Source: Flavobacteriaceae bacterium
Lineage (GTDB): Bacteria > Bacteroidota > Bacteroidia > Flavobacteriales > Flavobacteriaceae
Reading direction: 5' to 3'
Length of the DNA: 64,000 nucleotides
NCBI GenBank assembly: GCA_029243165.1
Contig: JAQWSN010000011.1
Span: 1 to 64,000 of the forward strand
A program made the translations under genes and the position numbers. The first letter of the stretch is position 1. Every line of letters starts with the position of its first letter. The notes below the pieces were generated by a model. It saw nothing but the letters and a program-made list of their open reading frames with translations. It searched no databases and was not told the DNA's origin. Positions 6,867 through 14,823 of the stretch are shown here, piece after piece.

Positions 6867-8120
6867 TTAATGATTCTGTTGGAATGATTTGCCTCTCAAA
6901 CTTCCGTACACACTTCCTTTTATTATGCTGCCTAAAAAGAGACAGTTTTTTGATGTAGAGTGCAAATGAGATAGGTCAAAGGTCTTACTTCCTTTAGGAG
7001 TAAATAAGGTGAAATCAGCCATTTTACCAATTTCAAAACCTGAATCCTGAATTTTAAAAGCAGTTTTTCCACGGGTTAGAAAAGCGATCGTTTTATCTAA
7101 GGGGAAATAATTCAATAAAATACCAAATGCAGCTTCTAAACCAACACTTCCTTCTTTGGATCTTACAAACTCTAAATCTTTGAGTTCAGGATTTAAGGGT
7201 TGATGTAAACTGGTTACCATATCAATAGTACCATCCAAAAGCCCCTCTCGTAAAGCGCGTTGATCTTCACTGCTGCGTAGGGGAGGAATGATTTTAAAAT
7301 TGGCATCAAAGTCAATTAAGTTTTCATCCGTAGCATGAAGATGCGCAATGGGAACGCTACAACTAATTTTCAAGCCTTTTTTCTTTGCCGTACGAATCAT
7401 CTCAAGACTTTCAGCAGAAGACAAATAAGGAATATGCATTCTTCCTTGAGTGTATTCTAAAAGCTGAATATCCCTTGCCAAACAAATTGTTTCGGCTACA
7501 TTGGGTATGGCTTTGAGTCCTAAGTGAGTACTTACCTCACCCTCGTGCATTTGACCATTTTTGCTCAGGCTGTAGTCTATTGGGTAGGCTTGAATTAGTC
7601 CATCAAAACTCTGCACATAGTCTAGTGCAATTCTCAATAAGTTTGGATTTTCTGGAGTTTGATTAAAATCACCAAAAGCAACTGCTCCTGCTTTATGCAT
7701 TTCAAACAAAGGCGCCAAATTAGTGCCTTTCGATCCTTCTGATAAAGAGGCGCTTACATGTAAAGCAGTGGTGTATTTGTTAGTGTTTTGAAGAAGGTGG
7801 CTTACGTCGGTAAAGGAGTCTAAAGCAGGATGCGTATCTGGATTTAAAACAATGTGGGTAAAACCACTTTTTGCGGCAGTAATTAATCCGTTCGAAAGCG
7901 TCTCACGTTCTTCATATCCAGGTTCTCCAAAAGAAACAGAGGGATCAAACCAACCTGAGGAAAGGTGAAGATCTTCTAATTCTATTTTTGTAGCATCTTC
8001 TGTTTCAATGTGATCTTCTATGCTGGAGAGCATACCATCGACCACCAACACGTCCTTTTTTTGATTGTGAAAAGGACTCTTTTCGTGGATTAAGGTTGCA
8101 TTTTTTAGGAGTAACTTCAT
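6867..8120 (-). CDS. Catalytically stripped dihydroorotase homologue (pseudo-DHOase)
   Basis: A 417-residue amidohydrolase-fold protein collinear with type I dihydroorotase (PyrC), but with the catalytic residues replaced. Canonical DPHVHFREPG reads DPSVSFGEPG at residues 59-68, so both metal histidines and the substrate Arg are gone. The metal His of the HVST motif is Tyr in HIPYLSS (229-235). The His of EVTPHHL is Ala in SVPIAHL (255-261). The catalytic Asp of ATDHAPH is lost in TSLHQPL (303-309). The scaffold is conserved, including PPLRS and GLLDGTID. Noncatalytic DHOases that act as aspartate transcarbamoylase partners are known in other bacteria (PyrC' of Pseudomonas). Similar sequences occur in flavobacteria, so this is a lineage trait, not a fresh mutation. 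Confidence 0.85.
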   Translation of the reverse strand: MKLLLKNATLIHEKSPFHNQKKDVLVVDGMLSSIEDHIETEDATKIELEDLHLSSGWFDPSVSFGEPGYEERETLSNGLITAAKSGFTHIVLNPDTHPALDSFTDVSHLLQNTNKYTTALHVSASLSEGSKGTNLAPLFEMHKAGAVAFGDFNQTPENPNLLRIALDYVQSFDGLIQAYPIDYSLSKNGQMHEGEVSTHLGLKAIPNVAETICLARDIQLLEYTQGRMHIPYLSSAESLEMIRTAKKKGLKISCSVPIAHLHATDENLIDFDANFKIIPPLRSSEDQRALREGLLDGTIDMVTSLHQPLNPELKDLEFVRSKEGSVGLEAAFGILLNYFPLDKTIAFLTRGKTAFKIQDSGFEIGKMADFTLFTPKGSKTFDLSHLHSTSKNCLFLGSIIKGSVYGSLRGKSFQQNH

Positions 8121-8136
8121 TTAAAACTGATCCGTA

Positions 8137-8144
8137 CAAAAGTA
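8137..8144 (-). promoter_or_regulatory. Predicted -7 box of the pseudo-DHOase/hydrolase unit
   Basis: Minus-strand TACTTTTG, a perfect match 16 nt before the ATG at 8120. It suggests that the DHOase-like gene can be transcribed apart from the oxoprolinase operon, 41 nt upstream. Confidence 0.5.
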
Positions 8145-8161
8145 TAATAATTTTGATAATA

Positions 8162-9010
8162 TCAGACCGACCCTATTTTAAATTGAAAATATGCTTTTGT
8201 TGATTTTTGTGCCAGTAAATTCAGACCTTCATCACTGATTTGAAGCACCCTTGGGTAACCTCCTGTAGTTTGAGCATCACGCATTAATACAATTAGAGTT
8301 CCGTTTGGGGTGCATTGTACTGTTCCGGGCAAAACGGGAACTGTCCAAATGGAAGGAATTTGATGGATCAGTTTTTCTTCTAAAACATAGGCCATTCTTG
8401 AGTTTTTTACCGAAATGGTAAATGCATTATTTTTTAATTGCGTTTGGGCTTTTTTTGGAAGTAAATGAAAATCTGGCCCCTTGTAGGCAGGAATTAGTTT
8501 ATTATCCCAATCGCTAGCCGTGAAGCTTAGTCGAGCTCCTTTTTGTCCGTTGATTTGGGTTTTATTAAAAGGAATCAACTTGGTTTTACCGATCACTGTT
8601 TGTGGAGTAATGTCCTTGTATTGACTTCTACTACCCAACACTACAGGAGATTGAATTCCTCCCGCAATTGCTAAATAAGTCCTTTTTCCTTGTTGGGCAA
8701 TTCCAAATTCTAAAATGGTATTTTCTTTAATTTGAATTGCTTTGTGATTTTGTAGAGCCACACCATTTACTTTTGCTTGCATGTCTGCGCCTGTCAGCGC
8801 AATGGTGGTTGCTTCATGAAACAATAGTTTTGGACCTTTAAAGCTCATTTCAAGAACAGCACTTTGCTTGGGGTTGTTTAGTAAATAATTTGCCCAATGC
8901 ATGGCATTTTGATCCATCGCTCCACCGATGGGAACCCCGAGGGATTGAAATCCCATTCGTCCCATATCTTGAATGCTAGTATGAATTCCTGGATGGAGGA
9001 CTTCTATCAT
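8162..9010 (-). CDS. pxpC: 5-oxoprolinase subunit C
   Basis: A 282-residue protein of the biotin-dependent carboxyltransferase-like (KipA/AHS2) family, one of three subunits that hydrolyse 5-oxoproline to glutamate with ATP. The family signature is at the N-terminus: VLHPGIHTSIQDMGRMGFQ, then GVPIGGAMD and the ALTGADM region. The length is somewhat shorter than many PxpC proteins (about 290-320). The start overlaps the end of pxpB as ATGA, so the subunits are translationally coupled. The gene order A-B-C with an Nramp-fold transporter in front is the main contextual evidence. Cytoplasmic. Confidence 0.9.
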   Translation of the reverse strand: MIEVLHPGIHTSIQDMGRMGFQSLGVPIGGAMDQNAMHWANYLLNNPKQSAVLEMSFKGPKLLFHEATTIALTGADMQAKVNGVALQNHKAIQIKENTILEFGIAQQGKRTYLAIAGGIQSPVVLGSRSQYKDITPQTVIGKTKLIPFNKTQINGQKGARLSFTASDWDNKLIPAYKGPDFHLLPKKAQTQLKNNAFTISVKNSRMAYVLEEKLIHQIPSIWTVPVLPGTVQCTPNGTLIVLMRDAQTTGGYPRVLQISDEGLNLLAQKSTKAYFQFKIGSV

Positions 9011-9729
9011 TCGGGACGGATTTTAAAAGTTTTATTTTTAATTCGCTCTTCCAGTTCCCAATAGTTTTTTAGCGTTATGGGTTCAAATTGGATGGAGTCT
9101 CCAGCTTGAGCAAAACAAGGGTTTTCTTCTTGGGGTTTGAAAAGAGGATAGGGAGTTTTACCTATGAGATGCCATCCTCCTGGACTGTTTACAGGATAAA
9201 TCCCTGTTTGTTTTCCTCCAATGGCAACACTTCCTTTAGCTACATGGGAAACAGGTTGATCTTTTCGCGCACATTCTAAGATTTTGGGTAATCCAGATAA
9301 ATACAAAAACCCAGGTAAAAAACCAATGAACTGAACTCGATATCGGACTGATACATGTTTTTCGATCAGTGTATCCTTAGTCATGTTGAGGCTTTTAGAT
9401 AATGCATTTAGATCGGGAGCCCATGCTTCTGAATAACAAACAGGAATGCGCCATAGTTTGGAATTTTTTTTTGAAAAAGAGACTAAAGATGAGTAAAGTA
9501 AATTCAGCCGGGTTTGGTATCTATCAATAGTGTTTATTGCTTTATCATGGAACAGCATTAGAGAACAATACCCTTGTGTGATTTGAATTACTTCCACAAA
9601 TTCTTTTTTAATGGCTTTTCGAAATTCAATTAGTCTATTCAAAAGTGCATCATCAGGTTCGGTGTCCCACTCCAATAAAACAACTTTAGGATGGGTTATG
9701 AAAAATCGGAAAGGAGGTCCATTTTCCAT
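9007..9729 (-). CDS. pxpB: 5-oxoprolinase subunit B
   Basis: A 240-residue protein of the KipI/AHS1 family, the partner of PxpC in ATP-dependent 5-oxoproline hydrolysis. Diagnostic stretches are the C-terminal FIGFLPGFLYLSGLP, the basic-turn GSVAIGGKQTGIYP and SPGGWHLIGKTP, all typical of AHS1. The first 90 residues form the smaller N-terminal domain with IQITQGYCSLMLF. It begins 3 nt after the pxpA stop and overlaps pxpC by 4 nt. In Bacillus subtilis the homologue KipI also inhibits the KinA kinase; no sporulation kinase would be expected here, so the oxoprolinase role is the natural reading. Confidence 0.9.
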   Translation of the reverse strand: MENGPPFRFFITHPKVVLLEWDTEPDDALLNRLIEFRKAIKKEFVEVIQITQGYCSLMLFHDKAINTIDRYQTRLNLLYSSLVSFSKKNSKLWRIPVCYSEAWAPDLNALSKSLNMTKDTLIEKHVSVRYRVQFIGFLPGFLYLSGLPKILECARKDQPVSHVAKGSVAIGGKQTGIYPVNSPGGWHLIGKTPYPLFKPQEENPCFAQAGDSIQFEPITLKNYWELEERIKNKTFKIRPE

Positions 9730-9732
9730 TCT

Positions 9733-10455
9733 TTAGGTGTACTTATTTTGATACAGATCAAGGATCATTTTCAGATTTTGAGCTGCACCAGGATGATCTC
9801 CGTGTACACAAAGTGTTTTTGCTTTCAAGGGAATCCAATTGTTGTGAATTGAAAAAACGCCACCCTTTTCAGTCACGTTTTCTAAACGTCGGTAGAGCCT
9901 TTCGGTTTTGTTAAGTACTGCTCCTTCATGGGATCGGGATACCAAACGACCGTCATCTTCATAGGCTCGATCAATAAATGCTTCTTTCCAAACAGTGAAT
10001 CCCTTTTTTTGTGCCATTTCACTTAAAATACTGTTTGGTGAAGTGAAAATAACGGCATCAGGACAAAGTGATTTAGCCACTTCCAATACGATTTCAGCAA
10101 CATCTTTATTACTGTTGCAATCATGATAAAGAGCTCCGTGTGGTTTGATATGGTGTAGATTGCCTTTTTTTAATGGATCTAATAGTGATGAAATTTGTGC
10201 TTTTAAACTATTGTAGAGCCTCTGTTTGCTCAAATTTAAAGTACGTCTTCCAAAGTTTTTAGTATCGGGATAGGAGGGGTGCGCGCCAATTCGAACGTTG
10301 TATTTTTGAGCAAGAGCAATTGTTTTTTGCATTTCAAAGGAATTTCCTGCGTGACCTCCACAGGCAACATTACAAGCTTGAATTAAGGGCATCAGACCTG
10401 AGTCGTCTCCCATTCCTTCCCCTACGTCTGCATTGATGTAAAAGTTTTTATTCAT
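9733..10455 (-). CDS. pxpA: 5-oxoprolinase subunit A (LamB/YcsF family)
   Basis: A 240-residue LamB/YcsF protein. The N-terminal INADVGEGMGDD and ACNVACGGHAG are the family hallmarks, followed by RIGAHPSYPD, IKPHGALYHD and a C-terminal CVHGDHPGA, which contribute acidic and His residues of the putative active site. The frame is open to 10569, but the ATG at 10455 starts the family N-terminus (MNKNFYINADVGEG) and shares one base with the transporter stop (TGATG), indicating coupling. With PxpB and PxpC it forms the ATP-dependent enzyme that returns 5-oxoproline, a by-product of glutamate and glutamine cyclisation, to glutamate. Confidence 0.93.
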   Translation of the reverse strand: MNKNFYINADVGEGMGDDSGLMPLIQACNVACGGHAGNSFEMQKTIALAQKYNVRIGAHPSYPDTKNFGRRTLNLSKQRLYNSLKAQISSLLDPLKKGNLHHIKPHGALYHDCNSNKDVAEIVLEVAKSLCPDAVIFTSPNSILSEMAQKKGFTVWKEAFIDRAYEDDGRLVSRSHEGAVLNKTERLYRRLENVTEKGGVFSIHNNWIPLKAKTLCVHGDHPGAAQNLKMILDLYQNKYT

Positions 10456-11681
10456 CAAAAAAGTTGAAAAACCGAACCGAGCGTTCGCAAACTTAAAAAT
10501 AGTGAAATAATTACAATCAACAGGCCCAGAAGGTTTTGAATCCATGTATTTTTTGATGAACCCAGCCAAGAAGCTTTATTCATAATCCAAAGCAAAACGG
10601 CTGCAATAATGGGAAGCAAAATTCCATTAGCGATTTGCGCAAATTGGATAATGAGGATAAATTTTAGGCCTGTTGAAGCCAAAAGCATTCCGAACAAGAT
10701 AACGATGGACCAACTTCGTTTAAAGGCAGGAGATTTCAAATCTGCTTTCCATCCAAAGCATCCACAAACAACATAAGCTGCGGCTAAAGGAGCTGTTATG
10801 GAACTTGTAATTCCCGCTGCAAAAAGTCCTATCGAGAGTAAATATTTGGCTGCATCTCCAAAAATAGGAGCAAGCCCTAAGGCTAGGTCAGCAGCATTAT
10901 TAATTTCTGAAGTTTCCACTCCCGCTGCTGTGATGATCACGCTCATAGAAATTAACCCTCCCAAACCAAGGGCTATGATCATGTCTTTTATTGCATGGGG
11001 TAAATCTTCTTTCCGGGACCATTTTTCACGAACCAATTCGGTATGCAAAAATAAATTATAAGGTACTATTGTAGTCCCAACCAAACCAATAATGCTTAGT
11101 AGGCTTCCTTTTGGAGTCGAAAATTGAAACAAACCGCTTAAGATTTTTACAAGTTTTGGGCCCGTAGCTACGGCTGTAATTAAAAAGGATAAACTCATTA
11201 GAACAACTAAAAAAATCAGACTCCTTTCAAGTATTTTGTATTTGCCAATCCAAAGTAGAATTGCAGCTATCAATCCGATTAGTATGGGAAAAAGTTTTAT
11301 GCTGAAAGAGGAGGTGGTTAGTGTAAAACTTCCCAAGAGGGTTTCTAAACCCAGAGCAGCACCACTAATATTACCTGCTTCATAGGCAGTATTTCCAATC
11401 ATGATAGCACCAAAGATTAGAATCAAGATTAAAGAGCGAACCCAAGGAACCTTGATTTCCTCTCGAAGCACTTCAATAATACTTTTTTGACCTACAATAC
11501 CGATCCGTACAGACATGCCCTGTAGAATGATGGCAGCTCCAATAGAGAGAATGATGGCCCAGAGCAATTGAAAACCAAACGCTACTCCAACTAAGGTACA
11601 GAGTGTTACGGTTCCTGGGCCAATAAAGGCAGCAGCAATTAAGGGTCCCGGACCGATATTATTAAGAAAGCGTTTTAACAT
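10455..11681 (-). CDS. Nramp-fold transporter without canonical metal ligands
   Basis: A 408-residue inner-membrane protein with about eleven hydrophobic segments and clear Nramp-family spacing. The first helix reads AAFIGPGTVTLC (GPGT at 21-24) where metal transporters carry DPGN, and the sixth helix reads VPYNLFLHTE (206-215) where they carry MPHN. The metal-binding Asp, Asn and Met are therefore absent and the His is Tyr. The gene is coupled to pxpA, and Nramp homologues sit in oxoprolinase clusters elsewhere (B. subtilis ycsG). I infer a role in 5-oxoproline or related uptake, not divalent metal transport; this is not proven. A near-consensus promoter (TACCTTTA, TTG 20 nt upstream) lies at 11699-11729. 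Confidence 0.8.
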   Translation of the reverse strand: MLKRFLNNIGPGPLIAAAFIGPGTVTLCTLVGVAFGFQLLWAIILSIGAAIILQGMSVRIGIVGQKSIIEVLREEIKVPWVRSLILILIFGAIMIGNTAYEAGNISGAALGLETLLGSFTLTTSSFSIKLFPILIGLIAAILLWIGKYKILERSLIFLVVLMSLSFLITAVATGPKLVKILSGLFQFSTPKGSLLSIIGLVGTTIVPYNLFLHTELVREKWSRKEDLPHAIKDMIIALGLGGLISMSVIITAAGVETSEINNAADLALGLAPIFGDAAKYLLSIGLFAAGITSSITAPLAAAYVVCGCFGWKADLKSPAFKRSWSIVILFGMLLASTGLKFILIIQFAQIANGILLPIIAAVLLWIMNKASWLGSSKNTWIQNLLGLLIVIISLFLSLRTLGSVFQLF

Positions 11682-11698
11682 TTAAGGAAGGTTTGGCT

Positions 11699-11729
11699 TA
11701 AAGGTAGTTTTCTCTTTGGAGCTTTACAA
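11699..11729 (-). promoter_or_regulatory. Near-consensus promoter of the oxoprolinase operon
   Basis: Minus-strand TTG (11727-11729), 20-nt spacer, then TACCTTTA (11699-11706), one base from TAnnTTTG, 17 nt before the transporter ATG. Confidence 0.4.
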
Positions 11730-11746
11730 GTGCTAAAGTTTGTCCT

Positions 11747-12514
11747 TTATTTAAGTCCTTCAAAAACACCTAACCCAAAAAGGGCATAATCGTATTTTAC
11801 GGGATCTAGTGCATCGAAATTGCGCAAACTAAAATCCAATTCCTCCACTGCCTTTTGATCGTTTTGTTTGCGTTTTAACAGCCCCAAACTTCGGGCTACA
11901 TTACCGCTATGAACGTCAAGAGGGCAGGAGAGTTGGGCTGGAGAAATGGTTTTCCAAAGTCCAAAATCTACTCCTTTTTTGTTGTCTCTTACCATCCACC
12001 TTAAAAACATATTGATACGTTTTGCAGCTGATCCTTTTATTGGATCTGCAACATGTTTTTGAATTCGCTTTTCATGCTCTAATTCAAAAAAACAGTTTCT
12101 AAACACATGAATATTTTGATCCAATCGCGTTTTGTTTGACAACTGTGTAAAAGCACCCTCAAGGCCATTGTACTTAGTGTACAGGAGTTTTAATGCTTTG
12201 ATAAAATAGGAAAAATCAGTTCCGTTAAACGTCCTGTGTACAAAAGCTGAAAACGGAATCAAGTCCGCTTCTTTGTGATGCATTACAAAATGGTAAGGAT
12301 CATTACCCATTAGCTCCATCATGTGTTTTCCATTTTTTATGATGCTTTGTCGGTTTCCCCAAGCAATTGAGGCTACCAGAAATGCAGCAATTTCAATGTC
12401 TTCTTTTTTTTGAAAAAGATGCGGAATTTGTATGGGATCGTGTTCCAAAAAATGAGGCTGCTCATAAGTGGCAGCTTTGTGATTTAAAAAGTCTTTGAGT
12501 TCTTCTGATTTCAC
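11747..12514 (-). CDS. TIGR02757 (DUF2400) family protein
   Basis: A 255-residue cytoplasmic protein of a family common in Bacteroidota and some other bacteria but without a defined function. Family-like stretches are VASIAWGNRQSIIKNG, the central KRINMFLRWMVR and the C-terminal CPLDVHSGNVARSLGL, ending with DPVKYDYALFGLGVFE. The helix content and the WGNRQSI/DVH pattern resemble HhH-type DNA glycosylase folds, as has been suggested for the family; that is inference. Its ATG overlaps the stop of the ABC ATPase gene (ATGA), so it is translated with that protein. No membrane segment is seen. Confidence 0.8.
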   Translation of the reverse strand: MKSEELKDFLNHKAATYEQPHFLEHDPIQIPHLFQKKEDIEIAAFLVASIAWGNRQSIIKNGKHMMELMGNDPYHFVMHHKEADLIPFSAFVHRTFNGTDFSYFIKALKLLYTKYNGLEGAFTQLSNKTRLDQNIHVFRNCFFELEHEKRIQKHVADPIKGSAAKRINMFLRWMVRDNKKGVDFGLWKTISPAQLSCPLDVHSGNVARSLGLLKRKQNDQKAVEELDFSLRNFDALDPVKYDYALFGLGVFEGLK

Positions 12515-13182
12515 ACCTCAATTGATCCGTCTATGATGCTAACACTTCGATCTGCTCTTTTAGCAAGTTCTTTATTGTGGGTTACAATCACAAAACTACA
12601 TTGTTTTTCATCTCGTAATTCGAAAAACAAATCGTGTAGTTGATCCGCGTTTTCAGTGTCTAAATTTCCGCTGGGTTCATCAGCAAAAATAATTTTGGGA
12701 TCATTAATCAATGCTCGAGCTACAGCGACTCGTTGTTGTTCTCCTCCCGATAGCTCGGTAGGTTTATGATTTGCTCGATCTTTAATTCCTAGTCTTTCTA
12801 ATAGCGAAAGTGCCTTTTTTTCTGCTGCTTTTGAATCAGAATCTGCAATCCATGTGGGTAAGCATACATTTTCTAAAGCCGTAAATTCGGGAAGTAATTC
12901 GTGGAATTGGAAAATAAAACCCATATTTTGATTTCTGAATTTCGAAAGTTCTTTATCTCCCAGTTGCGTGATGTCTGTTCCGTCTAGATAAACATGACTT
13001 TCTTTATTTGGATTGGGCTTGTCTAAAGTGCCTAAAATATGTAGTAAGGTTGTTTTTCCAGCTCCAGAAGGCCCTACGATGGTTACGATTTCTTTGGTAC
13101 CAATTTCTAGATCAATAGATTTCAAGACCGACAGGTCTCCATAGTTTTTTGAAATCTTCATTGCATTCAGTAATACTTCCAT
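12511..13182 (-). CDS. LolD-like ABC transporter ATP-binding protein
   Basis: A 223-residue ABC ATPase of the LolD/MacB/FtsE group. Walker [10 protein letters not shown] is at residues 37-45, Q-loop [10 protein letters not shown] near 92, signature [10 protein letters not shown] near 144, Walker [13 protein letters not shown] near 165 and the switch His in VTHNKEL near 201. The length is that of a stand-alone subunit. The permease is not encoded nearby. In flavobacteria this gene commonly precedes TIGR02757, as here, so the partner is probably encoded elsewhere; the LolD name rests on subfamily resemblance. A perfect -7 box is 7 nt before the ATG. Confidence 0.88.
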   Translation of the reverse strand: MEVLLNAMKISKNYGDLSVLKSIDLEIGTKEIVTIVGPSGAGKTTLLHILGTLDKPNPNKESHVYLDGTDITQLGDKELSKFRNQNMGFIFQFHELLPEFTALENVCLPTWIADSDSKAAEKKALSLLERLGIKDRANHKPTELSGGEQQRVAVARALINDPKIIFADEPSGNLDTENADQLHDLFFELRDEKQCSFVIVTHNKELAKRADRSVSIIDGSIEV

Positions 13183-13189
13183 ACGATTC

Positions 13190-13197
13190 CAAATTTA
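13190..13197 (-). promoter_or_regulatory. Predicted -7 box of the LolD-like gene
   Basis: Minus-strand TAAATTTG, a perfect match ending 7 nt before the ATG. No clear -33 element is visible. A 10-bp palindrome CAAACGTTTG lies upstream at 13242-13251. Confidence 0.35.
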
Positions 13198-13299
13198 ATC
13201 CTTTTTACTTTTATCTTTTATGACTTTAGGTAAAGTTTAAACAAACGTTTGATAAAAGACATGTATTTTGAATAGTTTCATTAAAACTGCTAAACATTA

Positions 13300-13330
13300 T
13301 TGTTAAAAAAGAGTCTTTTTCATATATTTG
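13300..13330 (+). promoter_or_regulatory. Promoter of msrA-folE
   Basis: TTG (13300-13302), 20-nt spacer, then the perfect -7 box TATATTTG (13323-13330). The box contains the upstream candidate TTG start of msrA, so translation must begin further downstream. Confidence 0.65.
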
Positions 13331-13351
13331 TTTAAGAGTACATTAAAAAAG

Positions 13352-13897
13352 TTGATCAAAACTATATTTTTAGCGGGGGGGTGTTTTTGGTGCACCGAGG
13401 CTGTTTTTCAGCGAATCAAGGGAGTACAGGAGGTATTGCCAGGTTACATAGACGGAAATATTAAAAATCCTGCCTATCGGGAAGTCTGTACGGGAAGAAC
13501 AGGACACACTGAAGCGATCTCAATACGTTATGACGTCAATCAAATTCAATTGACAGAATTATTATTAATTTTTTTTAATACACACGACCCTACCACATTA
13601 AACCGTCAAGGAAATGATGTAGGTACACAATACAGATCAGGGATTTATTATTCAGATGCTGATCAAAAGAAAATTGCTCAAGAAGTGATCAAACAACTTG
13701 AGAAAGAAAAAGTTTATGAGGATAAGATTGTAACCGAAATCAAAGAGGCCACTCCTTTCTATGTTGCAGAGGAATCTCATCACGATTACTTTAATCGGAA
13801 CAAAGAACAACCGTATTGCACTTTTACAATCAATCCGAAAATGGAGAAACTAAAACACTATTTTTCTAATTATTTAAATGAATCTTATGAACGATAA
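13352..13897 (+). CDS. msrA: Peptide methionine sulfoxide reductase A
   Basis: A 181-residue cytoplasmic enzyme that reduces methionine-S-sulfoxide. The active-site motif [11 protein letters not shown] lies at residues 8-18 with the nucleophilic Cys at 10, followed by [20 protein letters not shown] and [19 protein letters not shown], all MsrA hallmarks. There is no ATG; the frame opens at TTG 13328, but that codon is inside the -7 promoter box, so I choose the TTG at 13352 ([10 protein letters not shown]). A run of seven G residues (13375-13381) directly precedes the Cys codon. The 3' end overlaps folE by 20 nt, so the two genes are probably one operon. Confidence 0.9.
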   Translation: MIKTIFLAGGCFWCTEAVFQRIKGVQEVLPGYIDGNIKNPAYREVCTGRTGHTEAISIRYDVNQIQLTELLLIFFNTHDPTTLNRQGNDVGTQYRSGIYYSDADQKKIAQEVIKQLEKEKVYEDKIVTEIKEATPFYVAEESHHDYFNRNKEQPYCTFTINPKMEKLKHYFSNYLNESYER

Positions 13898-14480
13898 TTT
13901 TGACATCGAAACCTTACCCATTACAGAACAAATAAAAACCAATTATGCAGATATTATTCATTTGCTGGGTGAAGACAAATTAAGAGAGGGCTTACTAAAG
14001 ACACCTGAACGCGCATCCAAAGCGATGAAGTTTCTGACTGGAGGCTACGAACAAGATCCCAAACAAATTCTTCAGGGAGCGATGTTTGAAGAAAATTACA
14101 ATGAAATGGTCATTGTTAAAGAGATTGAACTCTATTCTTTATGTGAACATCATTTGTTGCCTTTCTTTGGAAAAGCTCATGTGGCCTATGTGCCTGATGG
14201 TAGAATTGTTGGACTGAGTAAAATTCCTAGAGTTGTTGATGTATTTGCAAGACGACTTCAAGTTCAGGAGCGACTTACAGAACAAGTTTTGGATTGTATT
14301 AACGATACGCTACAACCTAAAGGAGTTGCTGTTGTTATTGAAGCTTCTCATATGTGTATGATGATGCGCGGTGTACAGAAGCAAAATTCAACTACAACTA
14401 CCTCTGGATTTCGAGGAGTTTTTAAAGAAACAGATACACGCAATGAGTTTCTAAACCTAATTCAATCTAAATTGTCTTAA
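13878..14480 (+). CDS. folE: GTP cyclohydrolase I
   Basis: A 200-residue type I GTP cyclohydrolase, first enzyme of tetrahydrofolate and tetrahydropterin synthesis (GTP to dihydroneopterin triphosphate plus formate). The zinc ligands are visible: Cys and His in [12 protein letters not shown] and the second Cys in [20 protein letters not shown] and the QVQERLT region are also family hallmarks. The length is normal. Two start codons are possible, ATG 13878 and ATG 13887; both lie inside the end of msrA, indicating coupling. The gene ends 7 nt from the convergent DUF6787 gene without a visible terminator. Confidence 0.96.
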   Translation: MNLMNDNFDIETLPITEQIKTNYADIIHLLGEDKLREGLLKTPERASKAMKFLTGGYEQDPKQILQGAMFEENYNEMVIVKEIELYSLCEHHLLPFFGKAHVAYVPDGRIVGLSKIPRVVDVFARRLQVQERLTEQVLDCINDTLQPKGVAVVIEASHMCMMMRGVQKQNSTTTTSGFRGVFKETDTRNEFLNLIQSKLS

Positions 14481-14487
14481 CTATTTT

Positions 14488-14817
14488 TCAATCGTCTTTA
14501 AAAAAGCTTTTGAATCCTATCCGTTTGAGTATTTTCTTTTCAAAATTCCAAAAAAAGCGAAATTGAAAAAATACTGCTCCAAAAAAAAGAAGCAAAACTT
14601 GATAGGCAGGAAAAACGATCAATATGCGGATGATCCAGTAAAGAAAATTACCACCCCAAATCGATTCAAAAGCTTCGGGATAAATGTTTAGCATGTCTAA
14701 AAGAGGCTTTGCAACCCTAACGCTCATAGAGCCTGTAATACCGAAGACAATAAAAATGACAACCAATTGAAAATTGGAAGTAATATTCCATTTTTGCTTT
14801 AAACGATTGAAATACAA
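14488..14817 (-). CDS. DUF6787-like membrane protein
   Basis: A 109-residue protein with two membrane helices (about residues 18-45 and 60-88), an N-terminal basic LKQKWNITSNFQLV and a basic C-terminus (FWNFEKKILKRIGFKSFF). This matches small flavobacterial proteins grouped as DUF6787, some of which are mislabelled prolipoprotein diacylglyceryl transferase; it is far too short for that enzyme. The start is the TTG at 14817, since the conserved KQKWNI stretch begins right after it and no ATG is near. It starts 6 nt after the serA stop and is therefore likely the last gene of the serC-serA operon. The role is unknown. Confidence 0.65.
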   Translation of the reverse strand: MYFNRLKQKWNITSNFQLVVIFIVFGITGSMSVRVAKPLLDMLNIYPEAFESIWGGNFLYWIIRILIVFPAYQVLLLFFGAVFFQFRFFWNFEKKILKRIGFKSFFKDD

Positions 14818-14823
14818 ATTATT

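Noticed and set aside
13242-13251. 10-bp palindrome CAAACGTTTG and flanking CTTTTATC/GATAAAAG between the LolD-like gene and msrA
   Set aside because: Short, AT-rich, and the arms are 35 nt apart with no link to a promoter box; chance is likely.
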